A stretch of 64,000 nucleotides of DNA from Croceimicrobium sp965279135 (GTDB lineage Bacteria; Bacteroidota; Bacteroidia; Flavobacteriales; Schleiferiaceae). Made by a program: the position numbers and the translations under genes. The DNA is taken from assembly GCA_965279135.1 (NCBI GenBank), contig OZ257133.1, forward strand, positions 3,224,001-3,288,000, read 5' to 3'. The number at the start of each line of letters is the position of its first letter. Positions within the stretch are counted from its first letter, which is position 1. Below, piece by piece: positions 8,709 to 17,763 of this stretch. The notes beneath the pieces are model-generated. The model saw nothing but the letters and a program-made list of their open reading frames with translations, ran no database searches and had not been told where the DNA came from.

Positions 8709-11039
8709 TTAATAGTTGGCAAAGATTTGATAGGATAGTCCTTTGAGAGGAGCCGGACCACTCCGCTCCATTCCATCTTCCACTAATCCGCTTCGCACCT
8801 TATTAAGGCTGCGTTTAATGGACATTTCAAAGGGTAATATCACCTCCGCGGGAGATTCCGAGAGATTAAAGACAAAAAGGATTGATTTTTCAAAATAGTC
8901 GCGGCGCACAAATAATAAAGAACCTTCTACATAGCAAGAGGTGCTACCAAACAACAGGGGCATTTCTGAAGCTCGTATCTGGTTTAGTTCTGCAAGCTGC
9001 GAGAAAAGCATTTTCTCATTTTTATTCCAGTCTTCAAAATGCATGAAGCGCCGGTTATCCGGATCATTTCCGCCTGGCATGCCAATTTCATCACCGTAGT
9101 AAATACAAGGAATTCCGGGAACGGAATAGTTGAAAGCATGTAACAATGCCAAACGCTTAAATGCTTGGGGCTTGGCATCGGGAATCAATCTATCCCAGCC
9201 AGCCAGCTTAGCATCTTCTTCAAACATAACATCGCCACTGGCATAAGAAATAAAGCGAGCTCGATCTTGATTGCCGGAGATATTTCCCATTAAATGCTGA
9301 TAGCCATAAGTGTTTAAACCAGCTTCGAGGACGGCCTTTAGGTTTAACAAGTTTTCGCTGCGGGCAAAGGTGCTAACAGCTGCATCGTACAGATTAAAGT
9401 CGAATTGGGCATCCAACATCCCAGTGGAGATATAACTGTTTATTAGATCGGGGCTGCCGTAGGTTTCTCCAATTTGATAGGTGGGCACTGCTCGGTTCAG
9501 TTTTTTAATCCGATAGGTTAGAGTTCGCCAATAGAGTTCATCGATGTGCTTTGTAGCATCGTGGCGAAAACCATCTAAATCATAGTTTTTGAGCCAGAAA
9601 AGGGCAGAATCCACCATGGGGTCTACTATTTCATAGCGCCTTAAATCCAGGGTTGGAAGATGATCATCGAACCAGGTTGTGAGCCTTTGCTCATCCCATT
9701 TTTCGGTATTCTTGGTGCCATCTGGCAGATACAGGGGAGTGGCCCAATCTTTATTTTTCTGATAAATCGGGTGGTCAATGTGGACATGATTTGCCACATA
9801 ATCCAAAATCACATTGAAATCCTTGGAGTGAGCGTTGTCCAACAGATTTCGGAATACCTGATCGTTTCCAAAACGATAATCTATACGGACATTACTGATC
9901 GGCCAATAGCCATGATACCCCGAAAAAGTGCTTTGCACATGACCTTTATTCCAGAAGCCCCAGGCATCCTTAGGGTTCTGGGTGATCGGTGAAACCCAGA
10001 TTGTATTCACACCCAGATCCCGGAAATAACCGGCTTCAATTTTCTGATCGATTCCTAAAAGGTCGCCACCCTGATAGTTGGCTTTAGGGTGAATGCTTGT
10101 ATCCTGAACTGGTTCATCGTTCGTCGTGTCTCCATTAACAAATCGATCCACCATAATGAAATACATACTGGCCTTATGCCAGTCACTGCGGTCTAGTTTC
10201 TTTGCATCATAAACCACTTTTCCATACTCAAGGGGAATCAACTGATCCCGTCCTTTATTCTCACCCAGATAATGATAGATTCTGATATAAGAGCGTTTCA
10301 GCTCCTGGGCTTGAGGCGGTACTTGAATTAAACAAACCGGCGGCTCGGTTTTTTTGCATTGAATAGTTAGCTCCTGATTGTTCCAAAGGGCAAGCAGATG
10401 GCCGCTAGGGTTTTGATGTTTAGCTAATATTAACCCATCTTCTTCGCCCAGGGAGTAGGGAGCGGGCTCAATCGAATCTCCGGATACAATGAGCACATTA
10501 TTGAAGCTGCCCAATCCATTACTTACTTTTTGTTCCACCTTGGGGTCTAAAACCTCTTCCCCTTCAACATAAAGCTTATACTCATAGCGGCCTGGCTCTA
10601 GCTTCAAAGACTTGGAATAAACTCCTCGACTGTATTTCATCGGTTTCGAGTCCCGATTCCAATTATTGAAGGAACCGATCAATCTAACATCACGATTTTT
10701 CCCAATATCCTTTCGGTCGTAACTAAAATTAACCTCTGTAGCGGCGGACTTGATTAATACTAGAGATAATTTTCCCTTTTCTGTCTGAAAACTGATCGTA
10801 CTAATCTTGTCCAAAGGATTCCCAACTAGCAGCAGGCGGTCTGGATCTTTACTAATATTTGCTATTCCGGTCGGGATGTCAATTGCCGAAGCCTTAAGGT
10901 CGACCAGATAATCTTTGAGAATGACTTCGGTGGTATCTGGACTGAGGTAAACAGGAGTAAAGAGGCCACCAAGAGCCACCTGAGCCTTTGCACTAACTAC
11001 TAAGCAAAGGGCTAATAGGATGAGGTTTAATCGCTTCAT
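8709..11039 (-). CDS. Large GH13 alpha-amylase with N-terminal CBM48-like domain
   Basis: A 776-aa secreted enzyme; signal peptide residues 1-19 (…LCLVVSAKA). Residues about 105-190 form a CBM48/AMPK-type domain (LIGSFNNWNRDSKPM, then PGRYEYKLYVEGE). The GH13 barrel begins near residue 280 (YFIMVDRFVNGD). The nucleophile is D494 (GFRHDATKH), the acid is E525 (IGETYG) and the third carboxylate is D592 (GNQDRAR). It is the first gene of the amylase-amylase-MFS unit. A palindromic operator and a TATATTTG promoter box lie directly upstream. It probably cleaves longer dextrins in the periplasm or outside. Confidence 0.88.
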   Translation of the reverse strand: MKRLNLILLALCLVVSAKAQVALGGLFTPVYLSPDTTEVILKDYLVDLKASAIDIPTGIANISKDPDRLLLVGNPLDKISTISFQTEKGKLSLVLIKSAATEVNFSYDRKDIGKNRDVRLIGSFNNWNRDSKPMKYSRGVYSKSLKLEPGRYEYKLYVEGEEVLDPKVEQKVSNGLGSFNNVLIVSGDSIEPAPYSLGEEDGLILAKHQNPSGHLLALWNNQELTIQCKKTEPPVCLIQVPPQAQELKRSYIRIYHYLGENKGRDQLIPLEYGKVVYDAKKLDRSDWHKASMYFIMVDRFVNGDTTNDEPVQDTSIHPKANYQGGDLLGIDQKIEAGYFRDLGVNTIWVSPITQNPKDAWGFWNKGHVQSTFSGYHGYWPISNVRIDYRFGNDQVFRNLLDNAHSKDFNVILDYVANHVHIDHPIYQKNKDWATPLYLPDGTKNTEKWDEQRLTTWFDDHLPTLDLRRYEIVDPMVDSALFWLKNYDLDGFRHDATKHIDELYWRTLTYRIKKLNRAVPTYQIGETYGSPDLINSYISTGMLDAQFDFNLYDAAVSTFARSENLLNLKAVLEAGLNTYGYQHLMGNISGNQDRARFISYASGDVMFEEDAKLAGWDRLIPDAKPQAFKRLALLHAFNYSVPGIPCIYYGDEIGMPGGNDPDNRRFMHFEDWNKNEKMLFSQLAELNQIRASEMPLLFGSTSCYVEGSLLFVRRDYFEKSILFVFNLSESPAEVILPFEMSIKRSLNKVRSGLVEDGMERSGPAPLKGLSYQIFANY

Positions 11040-11055
11040 AGTAGGTTGATCAATA

Positions 11056-11087
11056 CAAATATAAACATAAGTGTATTAGATACACTT
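11056..11087 (-). promoter_or_regulatory. Operator (site 2) and promoter of the amylase-amylase-MFS unit
   Basis: A perfect 7-5-7 palindrome, AAGTGTA (11069-11075), TTAGA, TACACTT (11081-11087), lies upstream of a perfect Bacteroidota -7 box TATATTTG on the minus strand (11063-11056). No TTG is seen at the usual -33 distance; the palindrome occupies that place. The gene starts at 11039. Confidence 0.75.
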
Positions 11088-11129
11088 TATTTAAAAATCT
11101 GCCCTATAATTGAAGCCTTAGAGAAGTGC

Positions 11130-13415
11130 TTAGAGGCGAAGGGTTTCACCATGCACTACCACCTCCACTGCTTCACCGCTTACTTTTTCAATTTTGTGAT
11201 CTTCAGAGCTTAAATCTACTTTGAGCACTGCATCACGGAAATTGATTTTAAAAGATAAAGACATCCAGTGTTCGGGCAGGCGAGGGTTAAAATGAAGCTG
11301 GCCATTTCTTACCCGCATTCCTCCAAAACCTTCTACCACACTCATCCAGGTTCCGGCCATGGAAGTGATATGTAAGCCTTCGTGTACCTCGCGATTATAA
11401 TCATCCAGGTCTAAGCGACTAGTGCGGAGATACATCTCGTAAGCTTTATCCATCATGTTGAGGGTGGCCGCCTGAACAACATGAACGCAGGGCGATAGCG
11501 AACTTTCGTGAACCGTTCTCGGTTCGTAAAACTCAAAATTACGGCGTAATTCCTCCTGGCTAAAATGCTCTTCGAAGAAGTAAAAGCCTTGTAAAACATC
11601 GGCCTGTTTTATGAAACAGGAACGAAGGATACGATCCCAACTCCAATGTTGGTTGATAGGCCTTTCCGAGATCGGGAGGTCATCAGCCATTATCTGTTCT
11701 TTATCCAGAAAACCTTCTTGCTGAAGCACTATTCCCCGATCATTGTCGGCAGGTAGATAAACATTGCTACTTACTTTTTGCCAAAAAGCTAATTCTGTTT
11801 CAGCCTCAAAGTTGGTGTTATTCAGAATTCCCTCTAGCTTCTCTGCTTGGGTGGTTCGAACTATTTCGAAGGCTTCTGCGGCATACTCCAAACACCATTT
11901 TGCCAAATAGTTGGTGTACCAGTTATTGTTAACGTTGTTTTCGTATTCGTTTGGTCCTGTTACGCCCAGCATTACGTACAGCTGCTTGGCCTCACTCCAA
12001 TTAAAGCGCTGAGCCCAGAATCTCGCAATGCCTATAAGTACCTCAAGGCCATATTCGCCTAGATAGGATTCATCGCCGAAGTATCGTACATAGTTGAAGA
12101 TGGCAAAGGCGATGGCGCCGTTTCGATGGATTTCCTCAAAAGTGATTTCCCATTCATTATGACATTCTTCACCATTCATGGTTACCATCGGGTAGAGCGC
12201 AGCACCATTGGTGAAGCCTAGCTTTTCAGCGTTTTCAATGGCCTTTCCTAAATGGTGGTATCGATAGATTAAAAGGTTACGCGCTACCTCTTTTCCGGCA
12301 GAGGCCATGTAAAAAGGCAGACAATAGGCCTCTGTATCCCAATAGGTTGAACCGCCATATTTCTCACCGGTAAAACCCTTAGGACCGATATTTAGACGAG
12401 CATCTTCACCAGTATAGGTTTGGGTAAGTTGGAAAATATTAAAACGTATACCCTGTTGAGCCTCGGCATCCCCCTCAATTACAATGTCACTCTGCTCCCA
12501 TCGATGCTCCCAATCTTTTCTTTGTTCCTCTAGTAGAGTATCAAATCCTAAATTATAAGCTTCTAAGACTAAACTTTCAGCCTGATCTTCGATGCGGTCC
12601 TTATCTAAATGGAAGGAAGAACAGATTGCGGCATACTTATTTAATGTATAGGTATTCGCAGATTCGGCTTCAATTCTGAAACAGTTTTCAGCATATTTTT
12701 CCCTTGTACTTGATGCAGGATCGAGATTGTTCAGGGTTTGGCCTCCTGACTTCAGTTCATAGCGCATTGCCGCACTCACTTCAAATTCCAGCTTGCGAGT
12801 GCGCGCTTTTAGGGAGGCAGAATAATCGCTTGCTTTCTCGCTTATGCCCTCCCAGAACTTCTCATCGTAATTAGAGTCGTGGTTCACCACATCAAAATCT
12901 AGATAGGGGCAAATTTCAACTTGGGCATTTCCACCTTCAACTTGAAACTGATACTGAATAGCGCCAATTTCTTTACGTTGCATGCTGATGAAGCGCTTAA
13001 CCTCGGCCGAGAAAAACAAACCTTCCTTTACCTCAACCTTAAACCTTCGTAGTAGAAAGCCTTCCTTCATATTAAGCTCACGATAGAAATCGAGAACCTT
13101 TAATTGAGCAAGGTCAATTTCAATATCGGCCACTTTAAACCGGATGCCGATCCAATTAACAGAATTTAGAACTTTTGCAAAGTATTCTGGATAACCATTC
13201 TTCCACCAGCCCACTCTGGTTTTATCCGGATAATACACTCCACCGATATAACTTCCCTGAAGGCTTTGTCCACTGTAGTCTTCTTCGAAATTGGCCCTTT
13301 GGCCCATAAAGCCATTGCCAATACTAAAAAGGGATTCAGAACCTTGATGTAATTCAGGATTCCAGCGGTCTTCAATAATCCGCCATTCGTCGGTTAAGAG
13401 GTATTTGTTATGCAT
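11130..13415 (-). CDS. GH65 maltose phosphorylase (kojibiose phosphorylase possible)
   Basis: A 761-aa cytoplasmic enzyme without signal peptide, typical GH65 phosphorylase length. It has the super-beta-sandwich N-terminal domain, the WDTEAYCLPF motif of the (alpha/alpha)6 barrel and VTGPNEYENN, whose Glu490 aligns with the general acid of GH65 phosphorylases (Glu487 in the Lactobacillus enzyme). It converts maltose plus phosphate into glucose and beta-glucose 1-phosphate. The beta-phosphoglucomutase gene ends the step 4 bp upstream in the same operon. Maltose is the likely substrate because of the locus; trehalose or kojibiose cannot be strictly excluded. Confidence 0.9.
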   Translation of the reverse strand: MHNKYLLTDEWRIIEDRWNPELHQGSESLFSIGNGFMGQRANFEEDYSGQSLQGSYIGGVYYPDKTRVGWWKNGYPEYFAKVLNSVNWIGIRFKVADIEIDLAQLKVLDFYRELNMKEGFLLRRFKVEVKEGLFFSAEVKRFISMQRKEIGAIQYQFQVEGGNAQVEICPYLDFDVVNHDSNYDEKFWEGISEKASDYSASLKARTRKLEFEVSAAMRYELKSGGQTLNNLDPASSTREKYAENCFRIEAESANTYTLNKYAAICSSFHLDKDRIEDQAESLVLEAYNLGFDTLLEEQRKDWEHRWEQSDIVIEGDAEAQQGIRFNIFQLTQTYTGEDARLNIGPKGFTGEKYGGSTYWDTEAYCLPFYMASAGKEVARNLLIYRYHHLGKAIENAEKLGFTNGAALYPMVTMNGEECHNEWEITFEEIHRNGAIAFAIFNYVRYFGDESYLGEYGLEVLIGIARFWAQRFNWSEAKQLYVMLGVTGPNEYENNVNNNWYTNYLAKWCLEYAAEAFEIVRTTQAEKLEGILNNTNFEAETELAFWQKVSSNVYLPADNDRGIVLQQEGFLDKEQIMADDLPISERPINQHWSWDRILRSCFIKQADVLQGFYFFEEHFSQEELRRNFEFYEPRTVHESSLSPCVHVVQAATLNMMDKAYEMYLRTSRLDLDDYNREVHEGLHITSMAGTWMSVVEGFGGMRVRNGQLHFNPRLPEHWMSLSFKINFRDAVLKVDLSSEDHKIEKVSGEAVEVVVHGETLRL

Positions 13416-13419
13416 GAGC

Positions 13420-14079
13420 TTAAAAATTCAGTTGGTTGATCACTTCAACTGGACTGATTTGATCCAGTCCGCTTACCACGATCTCTGCGTCTTTAAGAAT
13501 GTTTTTATTCCCGATGCCTACGGTGCGAAAGCCACCACGGCGAGCGGCTTCTATTCCCGCTATAGAGTCTTCGAATACTACCAGGCTTTCAGGAGCGAGG
13601 TCCAGAGCTTCAGCGCCTTTCAAAAACACTTCGGGATCAGGCTTAGATTTTGACACTTTAGTGCCATCAATAATGGCTTTAAATAGGGGGGTAACTTCAA
13701 GCAGGTCTAGGATCAATGCGGCATTTTTACTCGCTGAGCCTAGGCCGATCGCCAAATCCAGAGACTGCGATTCTCGTAAAAAGTCTTTAGCTCCAGGGAG
13801 TGCTTCTTCCTGACCCATTTCCCGCACAAACTCCAGATACCATTCATTTTTCTGGGCCATGCGTCGTTCGAATTCATTGGGATCCAAAGTCAAGTTCCCC
13901 CACTCCAAAATCTTCTCCAGAGACTCCTTCCGGCTTACGCCTTTTAATTGCTCATTCTCTTCTTCTGAGAAGTCAATGCCTAAATCCTGCGCTAAGCGAC
14001 GCCAGGCCTTAAAATGAAATACGGCGGTATCAACGATAACGCCGTCTAGATCGAAAATAAAACCCTTAATGGTTGCCAT
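13420..14079 (-). CDS. pgmB: Beta-phosphoglucomutase
   Basis: A 219-aa HAD-superfamily enzyme. The nucleophile motif FDLDGVIVDT has D10 and D12. A helical cap domain spans about 18-90. The substrate-specificity segment GLGSASKNA and KPDPEVFLKGAEAL are seen, as in beta-PGM. It turns beta-glucose 1-phosphate from the GH65 enzyme into glucose 6-phosphate. It starts inside the end of the kinase gene (14-bp overlap) and is followed 4 bp later by GH65, a classic coupled pair. Confidence 0.9.
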   Translation of the reverse strand: MATIKGFIFDLDGVIVDTAVFHFKAWRRLAQDLGIDFSEEENEQLKGVSRKESLEKILEWGNLTLDPNEFERRMAQKNEWYLEFVREMGQEEALPGAKDFLRESQSLDLAIGLGSASKNAALILDLLEVTPLFKAIIDGTKVSKSKPDPEVFLKGAEALDLAPESLVVFEDSIAGIEAARRGGFRTVGIGNKNILKDAEIVVSGLDQISPVEVINQLNF

Positions 14080-14947
14080 GATCGATTTTCTGATAGTTCA
14101 TGATATAGCGTCGATAGTAGTCAATTAGCCCGTCAACCGGACGGCGGATAACTTTTCCCGCTTGAAGATCGAAAAAGTCCAATACATCCATCAGAACTGC
14201 CTGGAAATGATAGGCAATGGATCCCACGAAACTGATGGGAACCTTTTTAGATTCTTTAAAGGGTAGTACCTGGGTTTCTACAAATTCTCGAAACCCATTA
14301 AATACGATTTGATAGAAGAAAGGGTCTTTCAGGTGTTTGTGAGCGAAGGGAGCAAAACTGCCGAGGAACACGTTAGCTCCTTCGGCAGCATAAACTTTCT
14401 CACGTATGATTTCCTCATTTACCCCGAAGGTGTCTTCAAACTCACGACATAATTTGTCACTCATCTGGCGATAGAGATAAGCTCGCACTAAACGTTTACC
14501 AATGTAACTGGCGGAGCCTTCATCGCCAATGATAAAACCGTAACCGGAGCGGCCGGCTTGGAGTTTTTGACCATCGTAATACACACAATTGCTTCCGGTT
14601 CCCAGGATACAGGTGATTTGAGGTAAACCATCCCAGGTGGCATAGGCAGACGCTTTAAGATCGTGCCCAACCTGAATTTCTGCGTTTGGAAATCCGGCTT
14701 TTAATCCCTGCTCAATAATTTTATTGAGTTCCGGAGCTGAACAACCGGCGCCATAAAAGAATACCTGATCCACTTGACCACCCATTTCGGCGATCTCTGG
14801 AACTTTAATAATCTCTCGGGCCACGAATTGCTCATCGTGGAAATAGGGGTTAAAACCAATGGTGCGGATACGCTTAATTTCTTCCCCCTCGTTGGTCAGG
14901 AATACGGCATCGCATTTTGTGCTGCCGCTTTCTGCGAGGTAAATCAT
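14066..14947 (-). CDS. BadF/BadG-type N-acetylglucosamine-kinase-like sugar kinase
   Basis: A 293-aa ASKHA-fold ATPase of the BadF/BadG/NAGK type. The phosphate-1 motif is AESGSTKCDAVF near the N-terminus, the phosphate-2 motif is LGTGSNCVYYDG, and the conserved GDEGSASYIG box follows. The family in Bacteroidota is usually annotated as N-acetylglucosamine kinase. Sitting between GAPDH and beta-PGM genes in a maltose operon, it more likely phosphorylates the free glucose released by the phosphorylase and amylases. That reassignment is inference; no glucose-specific residue set is claimed. Confidence 0.8.
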   Translation of the reverse strand: MIYLAESGSTKCDAVFLTNEGEEIKRIRTIGFNPYFHDEQFVAREIIKVPEIAEMGGQVDQVFFYGAGCSAPELNKIIEQGLKAGFPNAEIQVGHDLKASAYATWDGLPQITCILGTGSNCVYYDGQKLQAGRSGYGFIIGDEGSASYIGKRLVRAYLYRQMSDKLCREFEDTFGVNEEIIREKVYAAEGANVFLGSFAPFAHKHLKDPFFYQIVFNGFREFVETQVLPFKESKKVPISFVGSIAYHFQAVLMDVLDFFDLQAGKVIRRPVDGLIDYYRRYIMNYQKIDHGNH

Positions 14948-14967
14948 AGTAATGTGTTTGGTTGACC

Positions 14968-15960
14968 TTACAGGTTTGCCATTTTCACGGCCATATCAGC
15001 GAGTCGGGCAGAGTATCCGGCTTCATTATCATACCAACCCACAATCTTAGCCATGTTTCCATTCACATTGGTCAATGCGGCATCAAAAATACAGCTATAT
15101 GGGCTGCCCACAATATCGGCTGATACGATTGGGTCTTCGGTATATTCCAAAATTCCTTGAAGATAGCTATCGGCAGCCGCTTTAATTGCCGCGTTAATTT
15201 CTTCTTTGGAGGCTTCGGTATTCAGTTCGACTGTTAAATCCGTAACGGAGCCAGTTGGGGTAGGAACCCTCAAAGCGAAACCATCTAGCTTTCCTTTTAG
15301 GTCGGGTAATACCAAGCCCACTGCTTTAGCCGCTCCAGTGGTTGTAGGAATAATGCTTAATGCAGCGGCACGACTACGGCGCAAATCACTGTGAGGGGCA
15401 TCTTGTAAGCGTTGGTCGGCAGTGTAGGCATGAGTGGTAGTCATAAACCCTTTTACAATACCAAATTTTTCATGTAGCACTTTGGCCATTGGTGCCAAAC
15501 AGTTTGTGGTACAAGAAGCATTACTGGCAAGAACGTCACTGGCAGCAAGTTCCTCATCATTCACGCCCATCACCACAGTTTTAATCCCTCCTTTAGCAGG
15601 TGCGCTCAACAATACTTTCTTGGCTCCGGCCTGGCGGTGTAAGTCCATAGTTTCCTGATCCCGGAATATACCGGTACATTCTAATACCAGGTCTACTCCC
15701 ATTTCGCCCCAGGGTAAATTGGAAGGATCACGTTCAGCAAGTAATTTGATGCGATTTGACCCAACAACAAGAGTGTCATCTTCCAGACTTACGGCATGAG
15801 GGAAACGTCCGTGGATAGAATCATATTTAAGTAGGTGCGCCAGGGTTTTAGCATCTGTCAGGTCGTTAATTGCAACAACCTCTACACCCTCTTTTTCAAT
15901 TAGGTTTCGGAAGCTCAATCGTCCGATACGTCCGAAACCGTTAATAGCGATTTTTGTCAT
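14968..15960 (-). CDS. gap: Type I glyceraldehyde-3-phosphate dehydrogenase
   Basis: A 330-aa glycolytic enzyme with the NAD-binding GFGRIGR motif and catalytic Cys150 in ASNASCTTNCLAP. The His that activates the Cys lies in TTTHAYT. It lacks extensions and has family-typical length. It is in the operon pfkA-gap-kinase-pgmB-GH65, 11 bp after pfkA. It may be a starch-regulon paralogue of a housekeeping gap located elsewhere. Confidence 0.95.
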   Translation of the reverse strand: MTKIAINGFGRIGRLSFRNLIEKEGVEVVAINDLTDAKTLAHLLKYDSIHGRFPHAVSLEDDTLVVGSNRIKLLAERDPSNLPWGEMGVDLVLECTGIFRDQETMDLHRQAGAKKVLLSAPAKGGIKTVVMGVNDEELAASDVLASNASCTTNCLAPMAKVLHEKFGIVKGFMTTTHAYTADQRLQDAPHSDLRRSRAAALSIIPTTTGAAKAVGLVLPDLKGKLDGFALRVPTPTGSVTDLTVELNTEASKEEINAAIKAAADSYLQGILEYTEDPIVSADIVGSPYSCIFDAALTNVNGNMAKIVGWYDNEAGYSARLADMAVKMANL

Positions 15961-15971
15961 TTGTCTATAGA

Positions 15972-16955
15972 TTAAGTAGCTAATATTTTCAGAATTCGAT
16001 CCAGCTCCATGTCGATTTTGGCCTTGCTTCGAATAGCTTCTTCAAATGGAGTGTAGACCAATTGATTGTTTACGAGGCCAATCGCGGCGGATTCTCGGCC
16101 TTCCAATAGGGCCTCAACTGCCGCAACGCCAAGACGGCTGGATAAAACACGATCCGTACAGGTAGGAGAACCCCCTCTCTGCAGGTGCCCTAAAATGGTG
16201 ATTTTAGATTCCCAATGCGGATACTTGAATTTCACTGCTTCCGAGATTTCATAAATACTCCCCATCTTATTGCCTTCACTCACAATAATGATCCGGTTGG
16301 TTTTATTATTGGAAGCTCCTTTCTCCAGCTCGTGGAACAAATCCTCCATTGGTTGGTCCTCCTCAGGGAGCACCACATCAAGAGCTCCAGAAGCTAAGCC
16401 GGCCCTTAAGCCAATAAAGCCAGAATCCCGACCCATCACTTCTACAAAAAAGAGGCGATTATGGGATTCGGCAGTGTCGCGGATTTTATCTACACAATCC
16501 GTTACCACATTACAGGCGGTATCGAAGCCGATGGTGAAATCCGTTCCAGAAAGATCATTGTCAATGGTGCCAGGCAAACCCATAATGGGTATGTCGAACT
16601 CTTCTCCGAAGTACATTCCTCCGGTAAAAGTTCCATTTCCACCAATTAGCACCAAGGCGTCAATGCCTCTGGCGCGGATATTTTCGTAAGCTTTTTTTCG
16701 ACCGGCTTCGGTTTTAAAATCTTCAGATCGGGAAGACTTTAATATGGTGCCGCCACGATTTAAAATACCTTTAACCGAGCGAGCATTCAATTCGAGGATC
16801 TGATTTTCGATCATCCCCTGATAACCTTCGTAGATACCGAAAACCTTTTTTCCATAATGGTTTCCTGACCTAACTACCGCACGAATAGCGGCATTCATGC
16901 CCGGAGCATCTCCGCCAGAGGTTAAAACTCCAATAGAATTTATTTCCTTTGTCAT
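15972..16955 (-). CDS. pfkA: ATP-dependent 6-phosphofructokinase (Asn in the GGDG motif)
   Basis: A 327-aa PFK. The N-terminal ATP loop TSGGDAPGMN, catalytic PGTIDND (about 129-135), and the F6P-binding EVMGRDSGFIG are all present. One deviation is seen: the motif that reads GGDG in E. coli PfkA (Asp103, Mg-binding) reads GGNG here (Asn107), while the following Gly that marks ATP rather than PPi use is kept. It is the first gene of the minus-strand glycolytic/phosphorolytic operon. A -7 box (TAAGTTTG, 16981-16974) and a palindromic operator lie just upstream. Confidence 0.92.
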   Translation of the reverse strand: MTKEINSIGVLTSGGDAPGMNAAIRAVVRSGNHYGKKVFGIYEGYQGMIENQILELNARSVKGILNRGGTILKSSRSEDFKTEAGRKKAYENIRARGIDALVLIGGNGTFTGGMYFGEEFDIPIMGLPGTIDNDLSGTDFTIGFDTACNVVTDCVDKIRDTAESHNRLFFVEVMGRDSGFIGLRAGLASGALDVVLPEEDQPMEDLFHELEKGASNNKTNRIIIVSEGNKMGSIYEISEAVKFKYPHWESKITILGHLQRGGSPTCTDRVLSSRLGVAAVEALLEGRESAAIGLVNNQLVYTPFEEAIRSKAKIDMELDRILKILAT

Positions 16956-16973
16956 AGGTTAAGACTCTCAATA

Positions 16974-17019
16974 CAAACTTAGTGTATTTTTTACACTTGG
17001 GGAATAATTTCTTATTTTG
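16974..17019. promoter_or_regulatory. Operator (site 3) between pfkA operon and NUDIX regulator, with two divergent promoter boxes
   Basis: TAGTGTA (16980-16986), TTTTT, TACACTT (16992-16998): one mismatch from the palindrome. On the minus strand TAAGTTTG (16981-16974) is a perfect -7 box for pfkA. On the plus strand TTATTTTG (17012-17019) is a one-mismatch box for the regulator gene, 13 bp past the palindrome. The same 13-bp spacing is found at the SusC promoter. The regulator would control itself. Confidence 0.7.
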
Positions 17020-17060
17020 TGTCCCCCAAACAATTATCCTAAAATCAACTAAGCCTCAAG

Positions 17061-17762
17061 GTGACAGAATCAACTAATAACATCAATCCGAATGTTTCGG
17101 TAGACTGCGTAGTTTTTGGTTTCGACAATGAGAAACTCAATGTGCTTCTTATCGAGCAAAAGATGGCTAACAAAGAAAAGGTACAGTTCGCCCTTCCTGG
17201 AGACCTTATAGTAGATGTCGAAAGTCTAGACGACGCAGCTGATCGGGTTCTGGAAGAGATAACCGGTATTTCAGGAATTTTCCTAAGACAGTTTAAGGCC
17301 TTTGGCGACCCCAATCGGGTGAGTGATATTAAAGATTTAGATTGGTTGAAGAGCTATCGTCGAAACCCTCAAGCGAGGGTAATCACCGTAGCCTACCTGG
17401 CCTTAGTTAAAATGGATGAGTTTCAACCCGAAGCCTCCTCTTTCGCTGAAAGGGTTTTTTGGCAGGAATTGGGTTCCATGCCTTCATTGGCTTTCGACCA
17501 TAATCAAATTCTAAATGAAGCTTTGGATCGCCTGAGGGATGATTTTGTGAATCACCGCACCGGTTTTGAGCTTTTACCTGAGCTTTTTACCCTGGGCCAT
17601 ATTCAAAAGCTCTATGAAATAATTCTAGGCAAGGAATTAGATAAGCGGAATTTTAGAAAGAAGATTCTGAAGGAGAAACTGGTTAGTGCTACCAATCAAA
17701 AACAAACAGGAGTATTGCATAAGCCAGCCATTTTATATACGCTTAATCACGACAATATCTGA
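17061..17762 (+). CDS. NUDIX-domain winged-helix transcriptional regulator (NrtR/AraR type)
   Basis: A 233-aa protein that starts at GTG (in-frame stop at 17040, no nearer ATG). Residues about 12-150 form a NUDIX fold whose Nudix box is degenerate (GDLIVDVES…RVLEEITGI, lacking the REUxEE set), typical of proteins that bind a sugar or nucleotide effector rather than hydrolyse it. Residues about 155-233 (HIQKLYEIILGKELDKRNF) form the winged helix seen in the NrtR and AraR families. It lies divergently from pfkA and directly upstream of a GH13 lipoprotein gene. It is the natural candidate to bind the AAGTGTA-N5-TACACTT palindromes. The effector is likely maltose, a maltodextrin or a sugar phosphate; the sequence does not tell which. 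Confidence 0.85.
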   Translation: MTESTNNINPNVSVDCVVFGFDNEKLNVLLIEQKMANKEKVQFALPGDLIVDVESLDDAADRVLEEITGISGIFLRQFKAFGDPNRVSDIKDLDWLKSYRRNPQARVITVAYLALVKMDEFQPEASSFAERVFWQELGSMPSLAFDHNQILNEALDRLRDDFVNHRTGFELLPELFTLGHIQKLYEIILGKELDKRNFRKKILKEKLVSATNQKQTGVLHKPAILYTLNHDNI

Positions 17763-17763
17763 T

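Noticed and set aside
13499..13813. 104-aa plus-strand ORF opposite pgmB
   Set aside because: The minus frame encodes a complete beta-phosphoglucomutase; the plus frame shows shadow-like composition.
16270..16689. 139-aa plus-strand ORF opposite pfkA
   Set aside because: It is an antisense shadow of the conserved phosphofructokinase gene with no signal or family likeness.
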